Below are positions 13,208-24,416 of a DNA stretch of 64,000 nt, one piece after another (the stretch's first letter is position 1; each line of letters starts with the position of its first letter). The position numbers and the translations under genes were made by a program. The stretch spans positions 70,276,696 to 70,340,695 of the forward strand of contig CM060188.1 in NCBI GenBank assembly GCA_030549335.1. Reading direction: 5' to 3'. The notes below the pieces were generated by a model. That model was not told the origin of the DNA and ran no database searches. It saw only the letters and a list, made by a program, of their open reading frames with translations. Origin of the DNA: Pontederia crassipes. Its lineage: Eukaryota > Streptophyta > Magnoliopsida > Commelinales > Pontederiaceae.

Positions 13208-14364
13208 GGGTAAATTACACGAATGGTCCCCCAACTTTGAGTCGATTTTCAGTTGGTCCCCCAACTTCAATTTATAATCAGAACGTCCTCCATCTTTCAT
13301 TTTCTTGCACGCCTAGTCCTCCTGACCGGTGATCGTAGATTTCTCGGTTGCCTTGCTTACGTGGCTGACTTTCTCTCTCAGTCACGTCAGCTTAAGTCGG
13401 CCACGTCAGCTTAAAAATTTTTAAAAAAATATGAAGATGTCCACATCATTAAAAAAATAAAAAAAAAGTGAGTTGGAAAGAGAGAGGGAGGGGGCGACCG
13501 ATCGAGCTCACCGGCTGAGCTCGACTAGCCGACGAGCTAGATCGGAGGGGGGCGGTCGCCCCCTCCCTCTCTCTCTCCGTGCGGGAGAGAGAAGGATGGG
13601 GCGATCGCCCCCCTCCTTCTCTCTCTAGCACGACGAGAGCTCGACCGGAGGGGGCGGTCGCCCTCCACCTCTCTTCCGCGCGTGCGGGAGAGAGAGGGGG
13701 GGGGGGTGGTGACCGCCCCCTCCTTCTCTCTCCCGCACGGAGAGAGAGGGGGGGGGGGGGACGATTCCCCCTCCTCTCTCCAGCACGGCCAGAGAGAGGG
13801 AGGGGACGATCGCCCCCCTCCGGTAGAGCTCGAGGGGGGCAGTCCCCGTCCTTCTCTCTCCCGCATGGCGAGAGAGAGGGAGGGGGGCGACCTTCAGTCG
13901 AGCTCGGCGAGCTCAACCCCCCTCCTCTCTCCCGTGCGGGAGAGAGAGGGACCCTCCTTCTCTCTCCCATGCGGGAGAGAGAGGGACCCTCCTTCTCTCT
14001 CCCGCACGGCTAGATAGAGGGAGGGGGGCGACCCCCCCCTCTGGTCCCGGTGAGCTCAACCGGGGGAGGGGGGTGGTCACCCCCCTCCCTCTCTCTTCTC
14101 AACTCATTTTTTTAATGATGTGGACATCTTCATATTTTTTTTATTTTTTAAAATTTTTAAGCTGATATGGCCGACTTAAGCTGACGTGGCCGAGAGAGAA
14201 AGTCGGTCACGTAAGCAAGGCAACCAGGGAACCTGCGTTCACCGGTCAGGAGGACTAAGCGTGCAAGAAAATGAAAGATGGAGGACGTTCTGGTTATAAA
14301 TTGAAGTTGGGGGACCAATTGGAAATCGACTCAAAGTTGAGGGACCATTCGTGTAATTTACCCC
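13208..14364. mobile_element. Non-autonomous Mutator-like element with ~290-bp inverted repeats and GC-rich core
   Basis: Terminal inverted repeats of about 290 bp run from 13208 to about 13498 and from about 14066 to 14364. They differ at only scattered positions. Both start with a GGGTAAATTACACGAATGG-like end. Flanks are AAAATGATC (13199-13207) and AAAATGACC (14365-14373), a 9-bp target duplication with one mismatch. Long inverted repeats plus a 9-bp duplication point to the Mutator superfamily. No transposase is encoded. The core (13499-14065) is a very GC-rich array of self-complementary units, so it opens long ORFs on both strands that are not genes. Confidence 0.85.
13499..14065. repeat. 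GC-rich, internally palindromic tandem array inside the MULE-like element
   Basis: Units of very roughly 70-80 bp alternate words such as GGGGGCGATCGCCCCC, CCTTCTCTCTCCCGCACGG and GGGAGAGAGAGG in both orientations. Each unit can fold on itself. Predicted proteins in this block are repeats of RERE, GGRSP and SLSP type, read from several frames of the array. Confidence 0.8.
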
Positions 14365-14394
14365 AAAATGACCCAATAACATTTTTCGCCTTGT

Positions 14395-14860
14395 TTTTGT
14401 GTAGCCAGTGCGGTGCTGACGACCCAACCCATGCAAAGATCGCACTGTCCATAGGTTAGAGGCTGACCCACCATCGAGACCAACTAATCCGGTTAGGTCG
14501 CTCCAGGTTGCGTATGTGGCAGTGATAGGTGAAACTCCCAATAAGAATTTTTTACGTTCACAAGATTCGAACTTGAGACCAAGCCGTTTACCACGTCACC
14601 CCAACTCTTATTGGTCATTTTTTGCCTTCTGTTTCATAGTGAGTCGAGTGTTTGGAAATCAAAGCCCGCAACTCAACTCGTATAGTGTTAAATTGTTAAT
14701 AACTATGTGCATTATTTATATATTAAAAATTGATCCACCATCGAGTCTAACTAATTCGATAAAATCGATCCGTGTCCCTACCAATGACAAATAAAATCAT
14801 TAATAAAAATTTTTTATAATAAAAAAACTCAAATTCATAATCTTTACTTAAAAGAAGAGA
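14395..14860 (-). repeat. Two diverged copies of a putative SINE or other short repeat
   Basis: Segments at about 14463-14612 and 14739-14850 share the order CCACCATCGAG, CTAACTAAT, AATAAAAATTTTTTA-like, then a TTCGAA/TTCATA element. On the minus strand the first copy reads AAGTTCGAATCTT, close to a tRNA-type B box, with a weaker A-box-like word upstream. This suggests a tRNA-derived SINE, but no target duplication was found. Confidence 0.35.
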
Positions 14861-16165
14861 AGCTTCACCCACTTCACTTCGGAAAGTAGTTTCGTTTATA
14901 CGGACCATCCATCTAAATCACAGGGTCAAACACTTTTTGCTAACCAGCAAGTAATAAATAATTAAAAGTAGAATTAGTCTCATGGCTATTTCACGATTTG
15001 GGGCTGGAAGCCGCTAAAGACCGAGGCATTTTGTCTTTGTACCCATGAAAAAACCACTCTCATTCAATATTATTAAAAGTAGAATGTCAATTTAAATACT
15101 AAATATTTAGAAAATTACTTTAAATTGAAAGAATAAACTTAAGTATACTAATCAAATGTTCTATATTACACACCTGAAATTAAGGAATATCGTTTTGTTA
15201 TTCCATCCCAAATAAGTAGTCAATTGATAATAACCTTTGAGAATATCATTCAACAAATTTTTGACACTTAAGAAGGGCAAAGACAATCTCACTATTAACA
15301 AAACTAGCTGGGGAGTATGATGAACAAAAGAATAAATAAAAAGAGTAAGGAATTTAAGAAGGAGCCAAGACAAAAAAAAAGAGAAAAAAATTATTGAGGA
15401 TTCTAAGCCCTTCGGGAGGGATGTCAATATTGTCCACGCCATAAAAACTTTCACCTTGAAGAGTACCCGGTGAAATTTGGAGTATGCTTTGCATGCAAAG
15501 CAGAGTACTATATCAGGATCGTTCTCAGACGCATAACAACTAGCAGGCCAAAGATAAAGCCACTCCCGGGTCGGTTCGAGAAAAATGAGAATACAATCGG
15601 GTAAAAAAATATTTAAAAAATAACAAAATATAAAAACTTAAGATAATCAGTAAAATTAAATCATAATTTAACCAAATAAAAATCAAATTACAAAAATATT
15701 TGTCGATGTATCATATAATAAGATAATAAAAAATTTAACACTTCAAAATGAACAAATAATTAGAGCTATATAAATATTATTAATATTTTTATTATTATAA
15801 CCGAGTCGGATCCTGAGTCAGGTATGGTCCTGAGCAAGAACCCGTTGAGTTTTTATTTCTTTGACCCAGACTTGGCCCGATTTATAATTGGGCTAGGAAT
15901 AATTCTCGAGAAATTGGATCGGTGCAGTTCGGGTCGATCGGGACGATCCGAACCGTGCTCACCCTTACATAGACAAATGAATAACGGAGCACTCTAGGCG
16001 GAGTCTAAACACGAATGAAGAAACTAAAATAATATTTTAATTAATGATAATTATGCCCATGCCCTAAATGCATTAAAGTAGCCATGGATGTATGCCTCGT
16101 GTGTCACAAATTGAGTAGAGTAAAGAAGACAGAATAAACTGATTAACTGGGAAGTACTAAGTAAG
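14861..16165. other. Intergenic DNA with fragmentary repeats
   Basis: No intact gene is visible. At 14990-15030 there is a stretch resembling the CAF1 upstream leader (24103-24143). On the minus strand, about 15395-15500 reads a short unassigned peptide with GESFYGVDNIDIPPEG, which could be an exon relic. At 15550-15970 there are GGGTCGG-type words like those at 11.0-11.9 kb. Confidence 0.35.
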
Positions 16166-16179
16166 ATTGAAATTAGAGA

Positions 16180-16228
16180 CAACAACAACAACAACAACAA
16201 AGCCTTATCCCACTAGGTGGGGTCGGCT
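16180..16228 (-). mobile_element. 49-bp RTE LINE tail insertion with 14-bp target duplication
   Basis: On the minus strand this short insert is the extreme 3' end of the RTE LINE at 45686-48859: CCGACCCCACCTAGTGGGAT followed by a (TTG)n tail. It is flanked by perfect copies of ATTGAAATTAGAGA at 16166-16179 and 16229-16242. It is therefore a separate, severely 5'-truncated insertion made by target-primed reverse transcription. Confidence 0.9.
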
Positions 16229-16242
16229 ATTGAAATTAGAGA

Positions 16243-18495
16243 ATATTTTTTTATAAGATAAATAATGTAACAATCAAAATTTTTTACAAAGAACAATTAA
16301 GTTATTTGGTAAAAAACCTAAGCTTACCCCCAAAAAAGTCCCAAATCTTCTTTTCATTCATTTTTTTCCTTCCCACATGATTGCTATTGATATTGAGGAA
16401 GAAGGAGAAAGAAGGAGAACGAAGAAATAGAGAAAAAAGAAAGATGAACAAAGAAAAAAAGATCAACATCAACGAAGAAGAAAGAGTAAGTGGCCCTAAG
16501 TATATAAAGATGATATAAATCTCTCTCTCCTCTCTCAATAATCTGAATGATTGGATTAAAAGATTTAAGATCATCATATTCTTAAGGAATATCATTGAGG
16601 GTTACATTAGAACCATACCTTAAAATTTATGTTTATGATAAGTTTGAGGATAATCCTTAAATTATGCAAATTTTTATAACTAATATGTTTTATGTCATAT
16701 TTCATGATTTCCATAATGTTTTAAGGCCTACATACCATCCCTAAATAGATATATTTCATATATGATGTTTCTCTAAATTTGGGCCATCGTCATGGCATGA
16801 TAACATTCGCACGATCATGAAAAACATTTTCATGGTCATAACAATGTGGCCTTATGAATGTTATACCTTGATCATAATATTGGATGATTAAGGCTATAGA
16901 AAAGTCTCTATCAGGCTTGTGAAAGAAAATTTCACAGTAATGAATGGAGTATTCACGGGTGTGAAATCATGTTCACAATCATGACTAAGAGAAGAACAAT
17001 ATTATCATGCTCGTGAAATAGTTTTCACGACCATGACAAATAATTCATGAGTGTGAATCTCATATTCATGATCGTGACAAAACATATTCATGAGTGAAAT
17101 AGTTTAACAATCATGAATAGTGACCCTATATGACTTCCAAAAGATTTGATATTATGCACATTTATACATTGCGTAATTAATTAAATTATAAGTTTAATAG
17201 CATATAAATGGTTAATTATTATGGATGTTCATGTAATCATGTTTGAAGTTTATAATGATTGATATAATGTTACACTTAGACATCTTAATCGTAATTAGGA
17301 TAAAAGATGAAAATTAAATTGGACAAATGCTTGATCTAATGATGACCATAATAATATACCAAGTCGAAGAAAATACCTTGCCTCTCATTAAAGTTAAAGA
17401 TGAAAGGTAAATATTTTTTTATCTTAAGATGATTGAGACATTTCTAAAGGATAATACGATCAATCAAAAGGTGTTTGTGATTTTTAAAGAATATATATAA
17501 TGACCTCATCCCGTAACTAGTTAATTTAGTGATGTCTTCTCGTGTTTTCATTTAAGTAAAAATGAAAAGATGAGAAGACATTGTAAAAATGAAAATTTTC
17601 ATATGATGAAATTAATAAAAGTGAGGTTATAACATACCAATCAAAGATATTATATGATTACAAAAGATAAAAAGATGAAAGAATGTCCAAAGAATTATAC
17701 AACAATCTTGAGAAATGCTAAGAATGTCAAAACTAATGTCCGAAACAAAGTGCCAAGGATTATGTAACGAAGTAATAATAAAGAAGTTATAAAACAAAGG
17801 GTTGCATTAAAAAGAGTGAAATAAAATGAAGCAATAATATGACCACCACAAATGATAATGTGATGTAATGATTGGTATGACAAATGAATGCCCAAGTATT
17901 ATGTTATGAATGACAAGTATATTTTGTATGTATCATGCTATAAAATATTTTTCATTATATTGAAACTGCATGATAATGTATAGCGTGTAAGGATTGCAAA
18001 TTAGCCCATGACATATACATTATTATATTTAATATTTACATTATGATGACAAATACATCTTATGTTATATACTATCATGACATACATAACCTTTATATAT
18101 AGTAACTGAAAAAATTTGTATTATGGATTTGTAATAAAAATTAAGAATAAAGAATGACAATTTAAACTCATGACAGAAGTATTGTATCAAATAAGTCTTT
18201 TAAACATTTACACAAAGTATGTAATGAAGTTTTTAAGAGTTTTTAGGCATTTAAATTCTTATGAATTATTAATTGAAAGAGATGTTATATGACAATTATA
18301 AAATACATATTAATTATATTTTAAATTATAAGAGTCGTTTTTTTGTTAATTATAATAATGATATACAACAAAGAAAATCGAAAGGTCTCTTAAATGATAA
18401 TAAATTTTAAGATGATTTTCGCGGGCTTAAACCTTGGATGCCAAAGGTCTAGCAAAAGTATAAATAATATTACAGTTAGAATGAGAAATAATATT
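16243..18495. other. AT-rich intergenic DNA containing a palindromic-motif array
   Basis: Bases 16790-17110 hold about a dozen variants of TTCATGATCGTGAA/TTCACGACCATGAC spaced roughly 20-35 bp apart. The same motif type recurs at 39150-39560. The rest is AT-rich with no supported gene; the ORFs at 16302-16595 and 17695-17895 have no recognisable domain. Confidence 0.45.
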
Positions 18496-19379
18496 AGGGA
18501 TGAAAGTGGTTTGGATCAGGCGATTTTTTTGACGAAAAAATTGACCTTCAAATTTTGAGTGGATTTTCAACGCATATGAAAGACTACCCTAAATTTCTTT
18601 CTGGCCGAGGACCTACTTTAAAATAATATATTTTTTTAAAAAATATTATAAACATTAAATATATCACGTAGATATTTTAAAAAAAATAAAACTTAACTCT
18701 AAGTTTAACTATTTAATTTAAATAAATCAAAATAACATATTATTACATTATAATTGAAAATATTCTAGTTAATTTTGTCTAAACTTTCTAAAAATAAATT
18801 AATAACTTAATCATATTCAAGTTCAAATGTGTGATAATAAGTAAATAATATACCTAATCTAATAAATATGAATAAGAGAAAGGATTTAATGGTTGTCCAC
18901 CCTCTTAAAAGGGGTGGGGATGCCTGCCTAACTGATCTAAAATCAAGGGGATGGATAAAGGCAGACAGTTCAGCAAGTCATATGAGTGAAGGCCACCGGT
19001 TCACGAGGACAACACCATCCGGTTCAGTCTGATGCTGATCGTGAGATATAAAAAGGCTAAAACGTAGGGTTTTTTATTTCTTTTTTTTTCTCCCTTTTCT
19101 CTCTCCTCACACGGCTGCGAAAGCGCTCGGCGTCGGCTTCCTCGACGACGGCTTCCTCCTCCGAGCGGTGATGACTTCCTCCTTCGAGATCGACGACTTC
19201 CTCTGTGAGGGTTGCGATGGCTTCTGATCCCTGCACGCGATGGCCACGCTTCGCGCACTGCCGACTCCTCGCCCGACGGTCGATCCCTGCACCCGACGGC
19301 CACCTAAACGAGCAACAACGTCGATCTCCGATCGTCGTGCGGCGGCCACCTAAATGAGCGACGACGCCGACCTCCAACA

Positions 19380-19880
19380 CTCGCCGCCGAGAAGCCCTGT
19401 TCGTCGGCCGATCGCCCTCTCGATGCCCTTGCTGCTCGCTGTCAAGAAGCCTTGTTCATCGACCGAGAAGCCCTGTAAGCCCTCTTGATGCCCTTACTTC
19501 TCGCGACCGAGAAGCCTTGTTTGTCGGCCGATCGCCCTCTCAACACCCTTGCTTCTCGCTGCTGAGAAGCTCTGTTTGTCAATTGAATGCCCTCTCGACA
19601 GCCCTGCTGCTCACCACCGAGAAGCCCCCTGTTCGTCGGCCGAGAAGCCCTGTTCACCCTCTTGATGCCCCTATTTCTCGCCGACAAGAAGCCTTGTTCG
19701 TCGGCCAAGAAACCCTGCTTGCCCTCTCGACGCCCCTGGTGCTTGCCGCCGAGAAGCCCTGCCTGCCCTCTCGACGCCGCTGCTGCTCGCCATCGAGAAG
19801 CCTTCCTCGCCGGCCCTCTCGACGCCCGCCGCTGAGTAACTCTACTCGCCAGCCGTCGAGAACCCGGCTGCCGAGAATCC
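19380..19880. repeat. GC-rich minisatellite inside the MULE, left array
   Basis: Diverged units of roughly 55-65 bp repeat the words GAGAAGCCCTGTTCGTCGGCC, CCCTCTCGACGCCC and TGCTGCTCGCC. Long ORFs on both strands are reading-frame artefacts of the repeat and have no known domain. Confidence 0.8.
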
Positions 19881-20148
19881 TATGGCAGCCGGTCAAGGTT
19901 ATGTGTTCATTAAGTAATTAATCTTTGTGTTTATTAAGCAATTAATCTTTGTGTTTTATGTGTCTATTGTGTAATAATAAACATGTTAAATGTTATTGAA
20001 TTATGTTATTTGTGGATTAAACGTTTGCTAAGAACTTGACTAATTAACAATGAATTAAGTAACTTTTTCTCATCCTACTATGAATTATATGGATTAAAAT
20101 TTTGACAATATATTGTTATTCTTGCATATTTGTGTGTCTAATAATTAA

Positions 20149-21330
20149 TTGTTTACATGTTTTAGTATCATGGAGATGGACATAAAGAGCATCATTGGAC
20201 TTGATATTACGAAAGACATGTTTAGTGAGGGATTGAACGAAGAAGATAATGAGAAAGACGAAGATGAAGTATATGTCCAATCTTATGAGCTACCAAAACC
20301 ATATGTTGGAATGACATTTGACACAGAAGACGAAGCATATAAATATTATAATATGTATGTTAAAATGGTTGGCTTTTCTATTAGAAGACAAAATTCACAC
20401 AAGTCAAAGATTAAGGGAAATATTATCAATAGAACTTTTGTTTGTTCTAAAGAAGGTCATAAGAGATTGAAGCAAGGAATTGAAAAAGCATTTACACAAA
20501 GAAGGGAAGTTATGGATGATTGTTCAGCTCATCTATATGTTGGTGTAAGAAAAGATGGAAGGTGGGACTTGGGAAATAAGAAAATTTTTAGAAGAGCACA
20601 GTCATCACCTTATAAGTCCTTCGAAGGTAAAATATTTAAGGTCGCATAAAGAAATTAGTGCAATATCCAAAGAAGCTATTGGTAACTTGCGTGACTTCGG
20701 CATGGGCCCATCCAAAATTATTAGAGCACTTAATATGTCTGGCGAACCACTTATAATAGTCCAAAATTATATTGATCATTTGAGAAGTAGAAGAAAAGAC
20801 AATGTTTTTATCGAATGCCTTAATGTTATATCTGTTTTTCAGAATAAGACAAGTGTTGAACCGAATTTCTTTCATAGATGAGAGTTTGATGTAGATGGCA
20901 CTGTTTTAAATTTTTTCTGGGTCGATGGAAGGTCAAGAGACAGTATTTGACATTTAATAATGTGGTAGTGTTCGATACAACATATCAAACAAATAATTTG
21001 AAAATGTCATTTGCTCTTTTCACTATAATAAATCATCGTTGGAGGTCATGTTTATTTGATTGTGCTTTGCTTGCAGATGAAACAAAGGAGACATTCACAT
21101 GGCTGTTTGAAAAATGGTCCGAATACTTGAATGAGAAGCATCCAAAATGTACTATTACATATCAAGATAATCGCTATGGGCAAGGCTATACACAAAATTT
21201 TTCCGCACACTAAGCATATATTTTGTACATGGCATATTGTTAGGAACGCAATGACCCATATGTAGGATTTATATTCACGTCTGACATTTAAAGAAGACTA
21301 CAGTAGTTGGCTTTATGGATCATCGAACAT
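20149..21330 (+). pseudogene. Broken MULE transposase with FAR1-type DNA-binding domain
   Basis: The intact enzyme would bind the element's ends and catalyse cut-and-paste transposition. The first ORF (20149-20649) contains the FAR1 domain: GMTFDTEDEAYKYYNMYVK, then GFSIRRQNS and a zinc-binding-like part around CSKEGH. A frameshift near 20560-20580 leads into the next frame, with KFLEEHSHH and LRSHKEISAISKEA. A TGA at 20879-20881 and another shift near 20947 precede the catalytic region (20947-21213) with VVVFDTTYQTN and a decayed second acidic motif, TYQDN. A further shift near 21180 is followed by HTKHIFCTWHI and a stop. The C-terminal part, including any SWIM zinc finger, is missing. FAR1/FHY3 transcription factors share this ancestry, but the damage and the MULE ends mark this as a dead transposase. 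Confidence 0.88.
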
Positions 21331-21429
21331 AGATGAATTAGCAATTGATACACACAGCACACTGCTTGTAATTGATAATTACAATACTAAAATTAATTCG
21401 TGCAGGTGGGCAACAAATTAAAACAAAAC

Positions 21430-22640
21430 TGAATAAAAAATAGCTATAGTTGGCCGGCGGTGCGTTGAGGGTCGGAGGTCGAGTTGCTGTCGAGCGTTAG
21501 CTTAAGCAATCTAACATAAGCTCAAGCAATCTAACATATATAAGACATTGATGTCATTCCAATGGTAGTTGATACTTACACACAACACTTGGCAATTGAT
21601 ACTTACACAAAACATCGTAATTGATAATTAGTGGAAACAAAATCAAAACGCAACAAAAAAATAGCTAAAATAATAGTTGGCTGACGTGGGGGATTGGAGG
21701 TCGCAGTGTGCGGAGGGTGGCCGTCGCGAGATGGTCGAAGGTCTGCGTCGTCGCTCCTTTAGGTGGCCGTCGAGCACGGGGACCGATGGTGTGCGGGGGG
21801 TCGGAGATTGGCCGTTAGGAGGAACTCACGGACATTATGCGTGGGGACTGTCATTGCGGGGGTGGGGGGATCGAAGGTTGACAGTGAGCGGGGGGTCGGA
21901 GATCGGCCGTCACACGAGAAGATCGATCATCGCAGGAGGAAGTCATGGCCGTCACACACGGAGACCGGTGGTGTTTGTCTGAGGTCAGCAGTGTGTGGGG
22001 GATCGAAGGTCCGTCGAAGGAGGAAGTCGCAGCCGTCGCACGCAGAGACTGGCGATGGGTAGGGGGTCGGAGATCGGCCATCGTAGGAGGAAGTCACAAC
22101 CGTCGCGCACGGGGGTGGGTGGGGCGTCGGGTATCGGCCATTGCAGGAGGAATTCGCAACCGTCACGCATGGGGACCAACGGTGGTGGGGGGGTCAGAGA
22201 TCGGCCGTCACAGGAGGAAGTCACGGCTGTCGCGTGTGGGGATCGACGATGCACGGAGGGTCGGAGTTCGGCTATCACATGAGGAAGTCATGATCGTCGC
22301 ATGGGACCGACGGTGCGCGTTGGAGGTCAGCGGTGCACGGGGGGTCGGAGATCGGCCGTCACGGGAGGAAGTCATGGTCGTCACATGCGGGGACCGATTG
22401 TGCGCGTATGAGGTCGGCGGTGCATGGGGGGGTCGGAGATCGGCCGTCGCAGGAGGAAATCACGACTGTCACGCGTGGGATCGGCGATTCACGCGGGGGT
22501 CAGAGATCGGCTGTCGCGCGAGAAGATAGGTCGTCTTAGGAGGAAGTTGAGGCCATCGCGCAAGAAGATCGGGTCACATGGGGAAGTCACGGTCGTCAGG
22601 CGAGAAGATCGGTTGTCCGGGCCATCGAGTGTAGGCAAGG
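21430..22640. repeat. GC-rich minisatellite inside the MULE, right array
   Basis: Diverged units of about 55-75 bp repeat GGGGGTCGGAGATCGGCCGTC, AGGAGGAAGTCACGGCCGTC and GGGGACCGACGGTG. About 15 units can be followed. All ORFs here, on both strands, come from the array and are not proteins. Confidence 0.8.
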
Positions 22641-23222
22641 GGATCGAACACCATCGCTCGGAGGAGGAAAGGAGTCGGGAGGAAAGGAAATCGGAGAGAA
22701 AAGGGGCGGCCGTGTGAGGAGAGAGAGGAAGGAGAGAAAAAAACATTATATTTTATCATTTTATATGCTGAATCGAACCGGATGGTGTTGTCCTCGAAGC
22801 ATTCACTCATATGACTTGCTGAACCAGCCGCCTTCATCCATCCCCTTGATTTTAAATCAAACGGTGTTTGATTTAGGCAGACATCTCCATCTCCACCCCC
22901 TTTTAAGAGGGTGGACAACAATTAAATCCTAAGAGAAAGGGTAAAATTATAAAATATTATTTAAAAAGTGAAGTAATCATTTAATTATAATAATTTTGAA
23001 AACATATTTGGTTCGGGTTAGGTCCCTCTGATTTTTTGGTAAGGATTTATTTATTACGAAAGACCAGCCTAATTTTTACTCGGAGTTCATATTTTAAATT
23101 TTTTCGGGTTGATTTTTTCTATTTGGTTAGATTTTTCGGTTGATAGATTTTTTACTTACACCCCTAAGAAATATGATGGAAACAAGAATATAATAAAAAT
23201 TACAAAAAGCTTTGTTATTTAT

Positions 23223-23738
23223 GGGTGAAAGTGGTTCAGGTCGGGTCAATTTTTTTATCAAAAAAATCATCCACTAATTTTCGAGTCAATTTTTAAATTA
23301 CAAAAATTACCCTAAAACCATTTAAGAAAAAGAAAAATCACCGTCTAATGGATCAATTTTTTCATATCCCTATATTTTAATAAATAAGATTTTAAAAATA
23401 TATAATAAATTAATATTAATATTAACTTATTTGATTTTATAACTAAATATAGGATATAATATTAGAACTATTAGATTATAATTTCATAATGTGACAGGAA
23501 TATGTTAAACTATATAAAAATATTATACCAGTAATAACATAATTGATTACATCTAAATTAATTATATAAATAAAAATTAATAAATAAAATAGGTTCCACG
23601 AGCCTTACGATTTTTTCGGATGAGGCCATCGATTTTGTTCTATTTAAAAATTATCCTAAATCACATTCGATCTCCTAATTTTTAATTTTTTCGAGTCGAG
23701 TAGATTTTTTAGTTCGGTCAAATTTTTCTTAGACCCCT
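23223..23738. mobile_element. Second copy of the short transposon split at 18496-23165
   Basis: It starts GGGTGAAAGTGGTTCAGGTCGGG and ends near TTTTTCTTAGACCCCT. It shares the internal order of AATTTTTTTATC, TTTCGAGTCAA and TTACCCTAAA words with the split copy. No coding sequence is present. Confidence 0.45.
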
Positions 23739-24140
23739 GTTGTTACTGGTAAATCACTATTATTATACATTTAAAGTTGAATTTATAAGTAACTATAAAT
23801 TCAAATAAAAATATTATTACTATATAAATTAATATTTTTACATATTATAATTTACTAGAGATAGAATATTATTTATTACTTTTTTATAAAAGAAATAAAT
23901 GTTTATGCGATGATAATGTCCCATTTTTCATAACAAATAACTGAAAACCTCGTCTTCAAAATGATCCAAAATAATAAAGCAGCTGTCGTTTATCTCCACC
24001 GTTCATCGAAATCACACGATCGAAACGGACTCTCAGCATACTCACCGAAATCGGTCAACCCACGACAGAACCCGCGCCAGGTAAAGAGGTCCACGTCAGT
24101 ATTCACGATTTAGGCGCTGGAAGCAGTTAAATATTCGGGC
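23739..24140. promoter_or_regulatory. CAF1 upstream region
   Basis: AT-rich DNA gives way at about 23980 to more balanced sequence. CACGATTTAGGCGCTGGAAG at 24105-24124 resembles a stretch at 14990-15015. A possible TATA-like CAATAAAAG lies at about 24178, within the in-frame upstream extension of the CAF1 ORF, so the transcript start is probably downstream of it. Confidence 0.4.
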
Positions 24141-24416
24141 ATGCCTGCGGAAAACCGTACCGCACCAACCTCCAATGCAATAAAAGAGCCCCTTTTTCTC
24201 CTCTCATCCCCCTCTTTCTTCCTCCCCTTTCGATCGGCGCAAAATTTTCCCCCAAATCCTCGCCCGAATCGATCTCAGTTTTCGACTTGGTCGAGTGTTT
24301 CTAGGGTTCCGATCGGTTCCGCCGGCCGGGATCTAAGGTTTCTCCCGGGCGATCTCGATCCCGGTCAACTCAGGCTTCCTTATGCCCCTTTTCCCCCACC
24401 TGGCGATCGATCGGAG

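Larger units (their letters stand above)
18882..22929 (+). mobile_element. Mutator-like element (MULE) with long inverted repeats and 9-bp target duplication
   Basis: Perfect 9-bp duplications TAAGAGAAA lie at 18873-18881 and 22930-22938. The ends are inverted repeats of about 225-237 bp (18882-19118 and about 22706-22929), beginning GGATTTAATGGTTGTCC on the left and GGATTTAATTGTTGTCC on the right, with small indels. The interior holds a decayed FAR1-type MULE transposase between two GC-rich tandem arrays. The size, 9-bp duplication, long repeats and transposase type all agree on the Mutator superfamily. With its transposase broken and cut short, the copy cannot move by itself. Confidence 0.92.
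18496..23165. mobile_element. Older short transposon split by the MULE insertion
   Basis: Left part 18496-18881 starts GGGATGAAAGTGGTTTGGATC. The right part (22939-23165, after the second target-duplication copy) ends with a stretch that reads AGGGGTGTAAGTAAAAAATC on the other strand. A second copy of the same family, uninterrupted, is at 23223-23738. The MULE at 18882-22929 splits this copy, so it is the older insertion. Its superfamily was not determined. Confidence 0.5.

Noticed and set aside
13449..14017. Overlapping long ORFs on both strands (up to 173 aa) rich in REREG and SPSLS
   Set aside because: They are open only because the GC-rich palindromic array lacks stop codons; they repeat the array unit and match no protein family.
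19001..19921. Several ORFs of 80-134 aa on both strands
   Set aside because: They lie in the MULE inverted repeat and its minisatellite; the predicted proteins are translations of the repeat unit in different frames.
20149..21213. A functional FAR1-RELATED SEQUENCE (light signalling) gene
   Set aside because: Several frameshifts, a stop, a missing C-terminus and enclosure by MULE ends with a 9-bp duplication show it is a dead transposase.
21677..22921. A dozen overlapping ORFs, the longest 194 aa
   Set aside because: They come from the right-hand GC-rich array of the MULE and have no conserved domain.
24141..24416. Upstream in-frame extension of CAF1 giving 366 aa
   Set aside because: CAF1 homology begins at the ATG at 24417; the extra part is pyrimidine-rich leader sequence with no similarity and would make the protein unusually long.
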